DNA of 64,000 bases, from positions 709,570 to 773,569 of the forward strand of contig BPGV01000001.1 of NCBI GenBank assembly GCA_026003215.1, written 5' to 3'. Positions 27,941 to 36,677 of the stretch are shown here, piece after piece (position 1 is the first letter of the stretch; every line of letters begins with the position of its first letter). A program made the translations under genes and the position numbers. Below the pieces are notes generated by a model. It was not told the origin of the DNA, did not search any database, and was given only the letters and a program-made list of their open reading frames with translations. The stretch is from Bacteroidia bacterium (lineage in GTDB: Bacteria; Bacteroidota; Bacteroidia; SpSt-205).

Positions 27941-28508
27941 GAGGCGGCAAAGTTAGGGCTTTCCGATGAAGGAGACATTCCACCCGCAGAAGGCCTGCTA
28001 CCGAGAGGGAATCCGTAATCTCCCCCCGATGCACCATTTCTATGGCCTCCGAGAGGGGGAGCCGTTTCACTTGGAGTGCTTCAGAAGGGTCAGGCCGAGC
28101 CTCTCCCCCAGAGAGCTCCCAAGCGAGATAGACAAGGGCTTCTTCATCCGATACGCTATTAGAGAGATGCATGCGCAAAATAAGCTGCCAATACCGCGCC
28201 GAAAGCCCCGTTTCTTCTAACAGTTCGCGTTGGATCTCTTTTATAGGGTCTTCGGTGAGCTTGCCTCCCCCTTCTGGAATCTCCCAACTATATGCCTCCA
28301 AAGGGTACCGATATTGCCCTACCAAGTAGATGTACCCCTCGGCATCTATCGGGATAACCCCCAGAGCCCTATGCTTGTAATGGACCACCCCATAAATACC
28401 AGACTGACCCGAAGGATGAATAACCGAATCTTCTCGCACCAAAATCCAAGGGTTTTCATACACCACCCGAGAAGCGAGAACCTTCCAAGGATTTTTAGCT
28501 ATGCTCAT
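27927..28508 (-). CDS. NUDIX hydrolase (ADP-ribose pyrophosphatase-like)
   Basis: Nudix box GGGKLTEDPIKEIQRELLEETGLSA. Confidence 0.9.
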   Translation of the reverse strand: MSIAKNPWKVLASRVVYENPWILVREDSVIHPSGQSGIYGVVHYKHRALGVIPIDAEGYIYLVGQYRYPLEAYSWEIPEGGGKLTEDPIKEIQRELLEETGLSARYWQLILRMHLSNSVSDEEALVYLAWELSGGEARPDPSEALQVKRLPLSEAIEMVHRGEITDSLSVAGLLRVECLLHRKALTLPPHAAP

Positions 28509-30013
28509 TAGAGAGAAAGGATACGAAACTCTACTCGACGATTGAGTGCACGCCCTTCGGGTGTGCGATTATCGGCTATGGGTTGGGTAGGCCCCACGCC
28601 CACGACACGGAGGCGTGCCTCCGGAATACCCCGGCTTTTGAGATACTGAGCTACGGCGTTTGCCCGCCGCCAAGAAAGCGCCATATTCTTTTCCAACGAA
28701 CCGGTGCTGTCGGTATGCCCCACGATTTCTATATGCATGGTAGGCCGCTCGCTGAGGAGCCAGGTAAGCCGTTCCAGTTCCAGATGACTCTCGGGCTGGA
28801 GGGTACTATCCCCCACCGCAAAGAAAAGCCCACTTAGCCGTATCACCTCCCCTACCGTAAGCGGAGCTACCAAAATTTCTTTTTCAAATACGGCCCCTTG
28901 CTTAGGAGGCTGCCGCAGATCTATTTGCTCACTTATGCTGAAATACCCCGGATTCAATACGAAGACACCATACAGCGTGCCCAACGGAAGTAAGATACGG
29001 TAAGCGCCGGTCCCTTCTTCGGAAAGGGCAGTACCTTCCAGCTTCCCCGCCAAGAGGTCGTAGTAGCGTATCTCTGCGCCGCCGATGGGCCGCTTAGTGT
29101 TTTTATCCCGCACATACCCTTGAACGATGGCTGAGGGACGGGGCTGAAACGCCGGAGGAAGATACGCTTTGTAAATCTGCCTACCCCACATCGTTATAGA
29201 GTCAGTCGAAACAAAGAAAGCCGTATCCGGGCGCAGCGCCGCAAACTTAAAGTAATAGTCATCCGCATCCGAGTTTATAGGGACAGGAAGCCGTTGCGGA
29301 GGAGACCAACGCTGCCAAGAGTCATCCAACCGCCGAGCAAGGTAAATGTCAAAACCCTTGGAATCCTGCCGTCCATTACTGGAAAAGTATAAGCTTACCC
29401 CATCCGGTGCCAAGAAAGGCGTTATTTCATCACCTTTTGTATTTATTTGCGAACCTAAGTGTAAAGGCTCACTCCAGAGTTTTTTTTCAGGGTCAAAGAA
29501 ACTAACATAAATATCTTCGCCCCCAAGACTTTCAGGGCCTTTCATAGATAAAAGGAGCGTGCGTCCATCCCACCCTAAGCCTGCCGTGAGCGAAGACCCA
29601 CTCTCACTCTGAAAGTTCTGAATACGAAGCTGTACCGACGCCGCCCACAAATCGCCCGAAAGCCGCCGAGACAGGCCTAACTCACACTTGTTCTGCGGAT
29701 TGCGAAACTCTTTATACACCAAGAGATATTGCCCATCCGGAGTAATTCCAAAAGGAATATTGCCGCGAGGGTCATTTACCGCACCCCCTAAATGCAAGGC
29801 CGGCCCAAAACCGCCTAAGGTATCTACCCACTGCGCATAAAAAATATCCTGCGCCCCATACCCGACGGGGTCATCCAAACGCCAGAAAAAAAGCTGCCTT
29901 CCATCAGCGGAAAGCACAGGGGCACTCTCATGCAAGGCCGTATTAATAGTGGGGCCTAAGGGGACACGCTGTGCCCATATCAGCATCCAAACGCTTAGCC
30001 ATGCCCACCGCAT
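28508..30013 (-). CDS. PD40 beta-propeller / carboxypeptidase-regulatory-like / OmpA protein (PorE-like)
   Basis: SAPVLSADGRQLFFWR, SLYFSSNGRQDSKGFDIYLARR; VQGYVRDKNTKRPIGGAEI; IEIVGHTDSTGSLEKNMALSWRRANAVAQYLKSRGI. Confidence 0.83.
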   Translation of the reverse strand: MRWAWLSVWMLIWAQRVPLGPTINTALHESAPVLSADGRQLFFWRLDDPVGYGAQDIFYAQWVDTLGGFGPALHLGGAVNDPRGNIPFGITPDGQYLLVYKEFRNPQNKCELGLSRRLSGDLWAASVQLRIQNFQSESGSSLTAGLGWDGRTLLLSMKGPESLGGEDIYVSFFDPEKKLWSEPLHLGSQINTKGDEITPFLAPDGVSLYFSSNGRQDSKGFDIYLARRLDDSWQRWSPPQRLPVPINSDADDYYFKFAALRPDTAFFVSTDSITMWGRQIYKAYLPPAFQPRPSAIVQGYVRDKNTKRPIGGAEIRYYDLLAGKLEGTALSEEGTGAYRILLPLGTLYGVFVLNPGYFSISEQIDLRQPPKQGAVFEKEILVAPLTVGEVIRLSGLFFAVGDSTLQPESHLELERLTWLLSERPTMHIEIVGHTDSTGSLEKNMALSWRRANAVAQYLKSRGIPEARLRVVGVGPTQPIADNRTPEGRALNRRVEFRILSL

Positions 30014-30033
30014 GCCCCGCAAAAATATCCTGA

Positions 30034-31251
30034 CTACTCGGTCTGAGTAAGAAGTCGTACCCACCGCCGCCGTGGGTAGGCCATAAGCGTGAGTAGAAAC
30101 GCTCCTACGCCCCCTACCCCTATTACTGCCCACAAATACCCATTATGCCAATAAACGGGCAAGGTAGGAATGAGATAGTTTTCTGGATCCAGGCGAATCC
30201 AGCCCCACAGGGCCTGACTGCCTAAAAACCCCAAAGCTATGAGGGTTCCTGCGCCCATGCCTATCCCTGTGACCATACAAGCTTGAAAGAAAGTGAGACT
30301 CCAGAGCCGACGAGCCGAAGCCCCCAAAGCCCAACATAACTCATACCGCAGACGCTGCGCAAATTGTAGGACCAAAAAGGCCGACGCCCCAGAGAAAAAA
30401 CTCAGTCCCAACACAATCCCCAATATCACCTGCACATTTTGATCAATAAGACCAAGCCAATCAAAAATATCGGGGAAAATAGCTTCCACAGGGATAAGCT
30501 CATACAAATAAGGCAGTTTCAAGGTCACCGCTTGTATGAGCGAATCAGAGACCGGCCGGCTGGGGAAAATATGAGCCACTTGCACTTGGGTAGAGTCCCA
30601 TCCTAAAAGCCGCTGGGCCATCTCTATCGGGATAAATCCTATATACCTATCAATCTCATCCAACCCCACTTGATACAAGGCCCCTATGCGCAAACGGCGC
30701 AGACGCGGAGGGTCGGCCAGCCATATCGATGTAATCTTATCCCCTACTTTTACGCCTAACTGCTCTGCAAGCGTGCGGGATAACACTACCATCGTATCCC
30801 CCCCCCACGCAGACATCGGCTGGGAAAGGGCCTCTCCCCAAGCAGTATGCCACCAGGAAGCCTCCACGCCTACTAAGTTTAGCCCTTCATACCGCCCTGT
30901 TCCACTCTCTATGAGCATCGGCAGGTGAATGGCTGACTCTATCCTACACCCCGCACGGCGAAGGTTCTCTACATAAGCCCTATCTATCGGCAGAGGCCGA
31001 TTCTCCTGTTCCTCTCCATAGTAGCGCAGCCAGAACTGCCCTAAGTAACTATGTAGGCGCTGGGTGATCGCCTGCCGAAAGGAATAGGACGCCGTGAGGA
31101 TTAGCAGGGCAGAGGCCGTCGCCAAAGCCACTACCCCTATCTGAATGAGGAATATCAGCCGCTGCCGACGCAGCCCTTGCCCCATGAGGAGCTTGGCTGC
31201 AAGCGTCCCTAAGCCGAAGAAGGCTCGGAAAGCGGATATAACTTTCTCCAC
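30034..31251 (-). CDS. FtsX/LolE-type ABC transporter permease
   Basis: N-terminal TM, MacB-like periplasmic domain (LSRTLAEQLGVKVGDKI), three C-terminal TMs. Confidence 0.75.
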   Translation of the reverse strand: MEKVISAFRAFFGLGTLAAKLLMGQGLRRQRLIFLIQIGVVALATASALLILTASYSFRQAITQRLHSYLGQFWLRYYGEEQENRPLPIDRAYVENLRRAGCRIESAIHLPMLIESGTGRYEGLNLVGVEASWWHTAWGEALSQPMSAWGGDTMVVLSRTLAEQLGVKVGDKITSIWLADPPRLRRLRIGALYQVGLDEIDRYIGFIPIEMAQRLLGWDSTQVQVAHIFPSRPVSDSLIQAVTLKLPYLYELIPVEAIFPDIFDWLGLIDQNVQVILGIVLGLSFFSGASAFLVLQFAQRLRYELCWALGASARRLWSLTFFQACMVTGIGMGAGTLIALGFLGSQALWGWIRLDPENYLIPTLPVYWHNGYLWAVIGVGGVGAFLLTLMAYPRRRWVRLLTQTE

Positions 31252-31412
31252 CGATTGAAGTAAAACAAATACCGCTGCTCGTAGGCTTGACGCCCCAGCA
31301 CCTGAAAAGAAGTTATATGAATGCGCCGCTCAGTATTTGGCACTTCAGCCTCCCACTTTTGAGGGTCTACCCGCTTCTCCCGCAAAAAAACGGCGAAAGC
31401 CTCCTCTACCAT
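31209..31412 (-). CDS. small conserved-looking protein of unknown function (67 aa)
   Basis: ORF starts 4 nt after the tRNA-Leu 3' end and overlaps the permease start. Confidence 0.55.
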   Translation of the reverse strand: MVEEAFAVFLREKRVDPQKWEAEVPNTERRIHITSFQVLGRQAYEQRYLFYFNRWRKLYPLSEPSSA

Positions 31413-31416
31413 CGCA

Positions 31417-31503
31417 TGCCGAGGACGGGACTCGAACCCGTACCGCCTTTTTCAGGCGACAGGATTTTAAGTCCTGCGTGTCTACCGATTCCACCACCTC
31501 GGC
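31417..31503 (-). tRNA. tRNA-Leu(TAA)
   Basis: RC gccgaggtggtggaatcggtagacacgcaggacttaaaatcctg...ggttcgagtcccgtcctcggca; CCA not encoded. Confidence 0.95.
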
Positions 31504-31514
31504 AAGAAGAAACG

Positions 31515-31587
31515 AGCGGCAGACGGGACTCGAACCCGCGACCTCAACCTTGGCAAGGTTGCGCTCTACCAGCTGAGCTACTGCCGC
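31515..31587 (-). tRNA. tRNA-Gly(GCC)
   Basis: RC gcggcagtagctcagctggtagagcgcaaccttgccaaggttgaggtcgcgggttcgagtcccgtctgccgct. Confidence 0.95.
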
Positions 31588-31594
31588 AGTGCCG

Positions 31595-31602
31595 CAAAGG
31601 TA
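31595..31602 (-). promoter_or_regulatory. TACCTTTG box 7 nt upstream of tRNA-Gly 5' end
   Basis: CAAAGGTA on the + strand. Confidence 0.6.
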
Positions 31603-31626
31603 TAAACTTTTTCCCACATGCAAGCC

Positions 31627-34600
31627 CTACCGCATAAGCACCATTTTCCCCCACCCCCCTTTGAAGTACGAAGAAAGCCCTTCCTCCCGCCGCTCCATAG
31701 CTTGCTCCCCCGGCATGCGCAGAATCACCCTATACAGATACACCCCATTGGCCAACCGATCCCCATACTCATCCGTTCCATCCCAAGCATAGCTCGTAAG
31801 ATGCCGCCCAATCCGCACTTCTCCCAGTGCTTTGAGGTCTATTACCTTGACCAGCCGCCCCGTCACCGTGTAAATATGTATCTGAAACACCTCAGGCAGC
31901 ACCGACCCCGTCAGCTCATAATAAAACCGCGTAGAAGTGGAGAAAGGATTAGGGTAGTTCACCACATAGCTAATGGTACTTTCGTTGATAATCCGGAAAC
32001 GCACCTCATACGGCACACTCCCTGAACGGTTACGTTTCTTGTCAAAGGCCTCTACGCCGAGGATGTATTCCCCATTCTCTAACGTACCGGGGCGAAACTC
32101 TACCTTAGCTCGATTATCAGGCAGCTGGGCCGGGAAAAACTGCAGCTTACCCGAGGCATACCAAATGCGCTCCCCTAAGCCTCGGTCGTCGGCTTTCCGC
32201 AAACGCACGACTACCGCACCGGTATCATCCAGCGCCAAGTACCGATTTTCATCTTTGACCTCAATAGTGATGACAGGGGCCGGCCGGACAATATCCCCGT
32301 TTTGTATGCGATAGCCATCAAAAAGTACATCCACCACCGGATTTATTCGGTCAATGCTCACATAAAAGCGGGCTTCCCAACGGTTATTTAGGTAGGTACG
32401 CTCCCCAAAAAGCGGTCGAGGATTAGCAATGATGCGCAGGAGGTTAGCGCCTCCTAACCCTTCCGATGAAAACGCATACCGAATGATAGCGGTATCTAAC
32501 CCAGGAAGCGGTGGATACTTTTGCCAGCCGAGGGTATCCCAATCTCCCGAAGCTTTTTGCACTAAAAAGACCACTTCTACGCTATCCGGCGTAGGCGAGG
32601 AAAGGAGATTGCGTAACCCTAACTCTATATGAATAGCTTCGCCCTCCGCTATCGTATCCCTTAATAGTACCCAGCGCAGCGACGGGTCCACCGCTATATC
32701 CGGAAAAGGCCTAAACAACACATACCAATAGCCGAGCTGTGGCGTTAGCGAACTTACAAAGTCATAAAAGCGCCCTTCCAGCTGAAGGTCTGTGTAAGCA
32801 GAGCCGTTATACGGACGCAGATTATACACGCCAGCAGAGGGCACCTCCCAATAGAGGGTATCTCGGCTGCCATCGGAACGCACCCCATAGATGCTCATGC
32901 GGATAGTATCGGTACTCCCTTGGGGCCTGAAAGCAAAAAACGCGTCCTCCCAAGCCACGGGCCGCGGTATACGGGGGGATACCATCCATCCTACTGGGGC
33001 CAAGACCGTAAAAGTGTCTTGCAGGGCACAGGAGAGCGTATCCGGACAGAAGGACTCCCGCGCAGTGCCAGGCGAAGCGCCTTTGCGGCCGACGATAACG
33101 CCCTTTTGCTGCGGGGTAAGGGCTAAGGCTGTAGTGGTAGCCCCCACTTGCGCAAGCACTTGGGCCATCTTTGAGGAAAAAGTAGCTCCGTCATGTCCAG
33201 CCGTAAATAACAGTACCACCGGTGCTCCAGCTGGCGCCCGCTGCACTACCGCCCAAAGCGAGTCGGCCATCGCTTCCGCTGTCATGGTTACCTCGTAATA
33301 GACGGGGCTATACTGCTTGTAGCAAAGTCCCGCACAGAAGTAGCGCCACCCCCCAAAAACACTATCCCTCTCCAAAGGATGAAATGAAAGCGGGTCAAAA
33401 ACCGCTATAAAAACGCCGGGAGGACGCGCCCCATCCCACCACCCCACCGGCAATGTATGGCTCTTGTCCGTGGAAAGCAAAGCCCCATCCCGCTGAAGAA
33501 AACGCCGAGAACCCAAAGGCGTATAGGTATCCCGAGCTTCTATCTGCACTTGTTGAGAACTATAACTCCACTGAAACGCTGGCACCGGGTATTTGAGGCC
33601 GCGTAACTCATTTTCTATGAACTGCGGCCGAGCCGACTGGCCCCACCCTTCCTTAGGACCCTGGATATATTGAAAAGACTGGGTAGCCCATTCCTGCGGC
33701 CCACTCCCTTCCAGCCGAACCCGCCAGTAATACACCACACTATCCCGCAGCCGATATGGCACTTCCCAGCGCGCAAGAACCGTCGTCCCCTGCACCCGCC
33801 CACTCTGCCGAAGCATCGGCGAATCAAACCTATAACTCGTGTCTATCTCAAAGTAATACCCCTGCGGCTGTACTACACTTTGATTATAGGTAGCCGCCGT
33901 AAGCGCAATGGAGTCTTTATTAATCACCGCAAAAGGCCACGGATATAAGGGCAACGGCCGCGGCGAACGCACAAAAAACTCTATGCGTACCTCATTATTG
34001 TCTTCCCGCAGCTCATCAATAATCTCATTGTAAGCATCTACAGATACAGTGAGTTCGTTAATGCCGGCCCACTCGCCAGGTGGAGCCGGTAGAGTTACGG
34101 TAAAGCTATCTTCACGGCTGAAAGGAGCCCGCCGATAGAGATAGGTAAAAGTTTGGCCTGTACCGACAACTTTGTGCGTGACTTGCACCCAGAAGCTATC
34201 CGAAAAAGCAATCCCTAAGTTCCTGTACCGCACCAGTAGTTGGAAGCTTGCCTGCTCAGCAGAGGGCTCGGGAGGAGAAATGCGCACATCCGCCGCCGTA
34301 ATAGCTAAATCGGGCTGCCGAGGCCCGGCCAACGCTACACACGGATCCCCTAAAAGGGGCTGCCCGGCCATGTGATAGTACTCAAATGCGGAGGCACCAC
34401 TCCCAAAAAGCCGACGAAACACTTCTACTATCCCCTTCCCTACCGGAATGTCCAATGAATCCCGAAACCACACTTCATACATTTTGCGGGTTTGATTGCC
34501 CAAGGGACCGATAAACCCACTGCCCGATAAAGAAAGATACCATAGGCACCCACGCCCCGAGGCAAAAAGAAAACGTTCGCTATGGATCTGTGACAGCGCG

Positions 34601-36588
34601 TTTATCTCATCAAAGTTTCCTTGATAACAGCCATTCACAATAATGAGCGGATAACGCCCCCAGTTGTCATAATCCACAGGTTCATAAAAGCCTACATCAA
34701 ATATTTCTGAGCCCGTGTGTCCGAAAGTCTGTATAATGACTACCCCACTATCTATGCGTTCTTTGACGGTGGGGCTACCAGGTGGGGCCTGCATCCCTCC
34801 ACTGCGTTTTTGGTAATACACGATTTGTCCCTGATAAGGAGTACCTTCAAAGACTTGCTGACAAGCCACCAGTTGGGCGCCAATGAGGGCTTGCTCTATG
34901 GCATCTGCGCCGCCGCCCAAGTGAATACCCCATTTGAGCCAGGGCACATTCCCCATAGACTCGTAGGTGCGCAGCTTGTCTAAATACGTGTATCCATGGT
35001 CGTCATTTTGCACAGGAACCCGCCCCACAGGAATCTCCGGGATAATCGTTCCATCCCCATAAAAGTCCGATACATACCCCCAATCCGAGGCGGGCACCCC
35101 AAATACCGGCACCTTATGGTAAGGGGGCAAAGCGGCATTATACGGCAAGCGATAGAGCCCGACCCCATCGCCCCAAATAAGGAGATAGCGAGGCCGCACG
35201 TTCCATCTATCTAAGGCCCATCGCACCAAGTTTCGAATAGCTAAGGGATGATTGACGCGCCCCCAGCCAAACTCGTCGTATATCGCATCGGTATAGGCAA
35301 TAAAGACGGAGTGGGGATTGGTAGGATGGGTTTCCCGGTATTGCTTATAGGCCTGCGCCGAGGCCCTAAGGCTCCGATGCGTTACTAAAAGAATATCGGC
35401 CCCTTGGGCAGAAGAGTACCCTTCCAGTACCGCTGGTTGAATCTGCGGTATCTGCACACTGGCGCCGCGAATGACATACAACGGAAAAGTGTCTGCTACC
35501 GCAGGAATAGGAATATACCAGCTTCCCCCATTATAAACGGCCTGCCAACGGAGCTTATGCCTCGGGTCGTACACCACGAGGGAGTCGCCACTGGCCACCG
35601 GCATCCCTGTAAGCACCACAGAAAAAGCCGTAGCTGAAGGATTGCGCACCCCTATCTGCAAAAAGGTATCCGAGACCCCAAAACTCGTCCCTCGGGGATA
35701 GGTCACTGCCACATAATGCAGCAGCTCTCCCGCATATCCCGGCGTACTACTTTGGCAAGTCAGCGAAACAGGGTTAGTGAGATACGTCGTGGGTACCGCT
35801 AATCGCAAACGGAAATAGTAGGGAGCGGTATTGGTAGCCGTATAAGCCGAGAAGCCATTTACTTTCCATTCTAAGGCCATCGTGCCACTTATGGTTAGGC
35901 TTGCGTGGGAAAGCTCTACCGTAAAAAGTGGAGCCGCCGTAGGCCGGGGAGCGGGTAAGGTATAGCTACGGCTGAGGGGATTCATACTGGCGCCTCGGCC
36001 TTCGCCGCCGATGTACATAGGGTTATTGTGCTGCTCATATCCCCCAACAAAAAGCCCGCCCGCTCCCGCCCAGTAGCCCCACATATGAAAGCTCTCTACA
36101 TAACGGCTCCACACCCAATCTTGTGTGGGCAAACTCAGCGGATTGGGCTCACTATAGGGCGCATACCGTTGCCCTGCCCCGCCCCCCCACGTCAAAAAAT
36201 ACGCCGACGTATCGTTCTGATTCAGCGGCATGAGGGGATTCCCGTGTAAGCCGGGCAGCCGCCGCAGTTGATGCGCATGCCGATAGGCCACTGAGTCCGG
36301 CTCCCCATCATTGCGCTGCCCCATAAACTCTATATAATCGGCTCCCTCAAAAGAACCATCTCCCCCATCCGCCACATAGATAGGCACTTCCTGCCCCCGC
36401 CAAAAGAGCCGCAGCGAAGCCGAGGGTACACCACCCAGCCCCAGCTGGGCTGCACTCACCCGATACACCCCATCCCGGCCTACCAGAAGCTTTAGATAAG
36501 GGGCTCCAGAGGTAATCCACCCATTCCCATACTCATATCCTTGTGCCAGCACAATCCCTGCAAGCCCTACCGACAGCCACAGACGCAT
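31627..36588 (-). CDS. porU: type IX secretion system sortase PorU (C25 peptidase family)
   Basis: 1653 aa; His/Cys regions VVIIQTFGHTGSEIF and YPLIIVNGCYQGNFDE; C-terminal FlgD-like YPNPFSTSTRFYYELTG. Confidence 0.88.
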   Translation of the reverse strand: MRLWLSVGLAGIVLAQGYEYGNGWITSGAPYLKLLVGRDGVYRVSAAQLGLGGVPSASLRLFWRGQEVPIYVADGGDGSFEGADYIEFMGQRNDGEPDSVAYRHAHQLRRLPGLHGNPLMPLNQNDTSAYFLTWGGGAGQRYAPYSEPNPLSLPTQDWVWSRYVESFHMWGYWAGAGGLFVGGYEQHNNPMYIGGEGRGASMNPLSRSYTLPAPRPTAAPLFTVELSHASLTISGTMALEWKVNGFSAYTATNTAPYYFRLRLAVPTTYLTNPVSLTCQSSTPGYAGELLHYVAVTYPRGTSFGVSDTFLQIGVRNPSATAFSVVLTGMPVASGDSLVVYDPRHKLRWQAVYNGGSWYIPIPAVADTFPLYVIRGASVQIPQIQPAVLEGYSSAQGADILLVTHRSLRASAQAYKQYRETHPTNPHSVFIAYTDAIYDEFGWGRVNHPLAIRNLVRWALDRWNVRPRYLLIWGDGVGLYRLPYNAALPPYHKVPVFGVPASDWGYVSDFYGDGTIIPEIPVGRVPVQNDDHGYTYLDKLRTYESMGNVPWLKWGIHLGGGADAIEQALIGAQLVACQQVFEGTPYQGQIVYYQKRSGGMQAPPGSPTVKERIDSGVVIIQTFGHTGSEIFDVGFYEPVDYDNWGRYPLIIVNGCYQGNFDEINALSQIHSERFLFASGRGCLWYLSLSGSGFIGPLGNQTRKMYEVWFRDSLDIPVGKGIVEVFRRLFGSGASAFEYYHMAGQPLLGDPCVALAGPRQPDLAITAADVRISPPEPSAEQASFQLLVRYRNLGIAFSDSFWVQVTHKVVGTGQTFTYLYRRAPFSREDSFTVTLPAPPGEWAGINELTVSVDAYNEIIDELREDNNEVRIEFFVRSPRPLPLYPWPFAVINKDSIALTAATYNQSVVQPQGYYFEIDTSYRFDSPMLRQSGRVQGTTVLARWEVPYRLRDSVVYYWRVRLEGSGPQEWATQSFQYIQGPKEGWGQSARPQFIENELRGLKYPVPAFQWSYSSQQVQIEARDTYTPLGSRRFLQRDGALLSTDKSHTLPVGWWDGARPPGVFIAVFDPLSFHPLERDSVFGGWRYFCAGLCYKQYSPVYYEVTMTAEAMADSLWAVVQRAPAGAPVVLLFTAGHDGATFSSKMAQVLAQVGATTTALALTPQQKGVIVGRKGASPGTARESFCPDTLSCALQDTFTVLAPVGWMVSPRIPRPVAWEDAFFAFRPQGSTDTIRMSIYGVRSDGSRDTLYWEVPSAGVYNLRPYNGSAYTDLQLEGRFYDFVSSLTPQLGYWYVLFRPFPDIAVDPSLRWVLLRDTIAEGEAIHIELGLRNLLSSPTPDSVEVVFLVQKASGDWDTLGWQKYPPLPGLDTAIIRYAFSSEGLGGANLLRIIANPRPLFGERTYLNNRWEARFYVSIDRINPVVDVLFDGYRIQNGDIVRPAPVITIEVKDENRYLALDDTGAVVVRLRKADDRGLGERIWYASGKLQFFPAQLPDNRAKVEFRPGTLENGEYILGVEAFDKKRNRSGSVPYEVRFRIINESTISYVVNYPNPFSTSTRFYYELTGSVLPEVFQIHIYTVTGRLVKVIDLKALGEVRIGRHLTSYAWDGTDEYGDRLANGVYLYRVILRMPGEQAMERREEGLSSYFKGGWGKMVLMR

Positions 36589-36677
36589 AGTTGCTTCAAA
36601 AATACGGCTTTTCTGCTTCCCCCCTTTAGCCTCAGGAAACCCGGAACTTTTCCAGAGTTTTTTGCGTTTCTTAGGGC

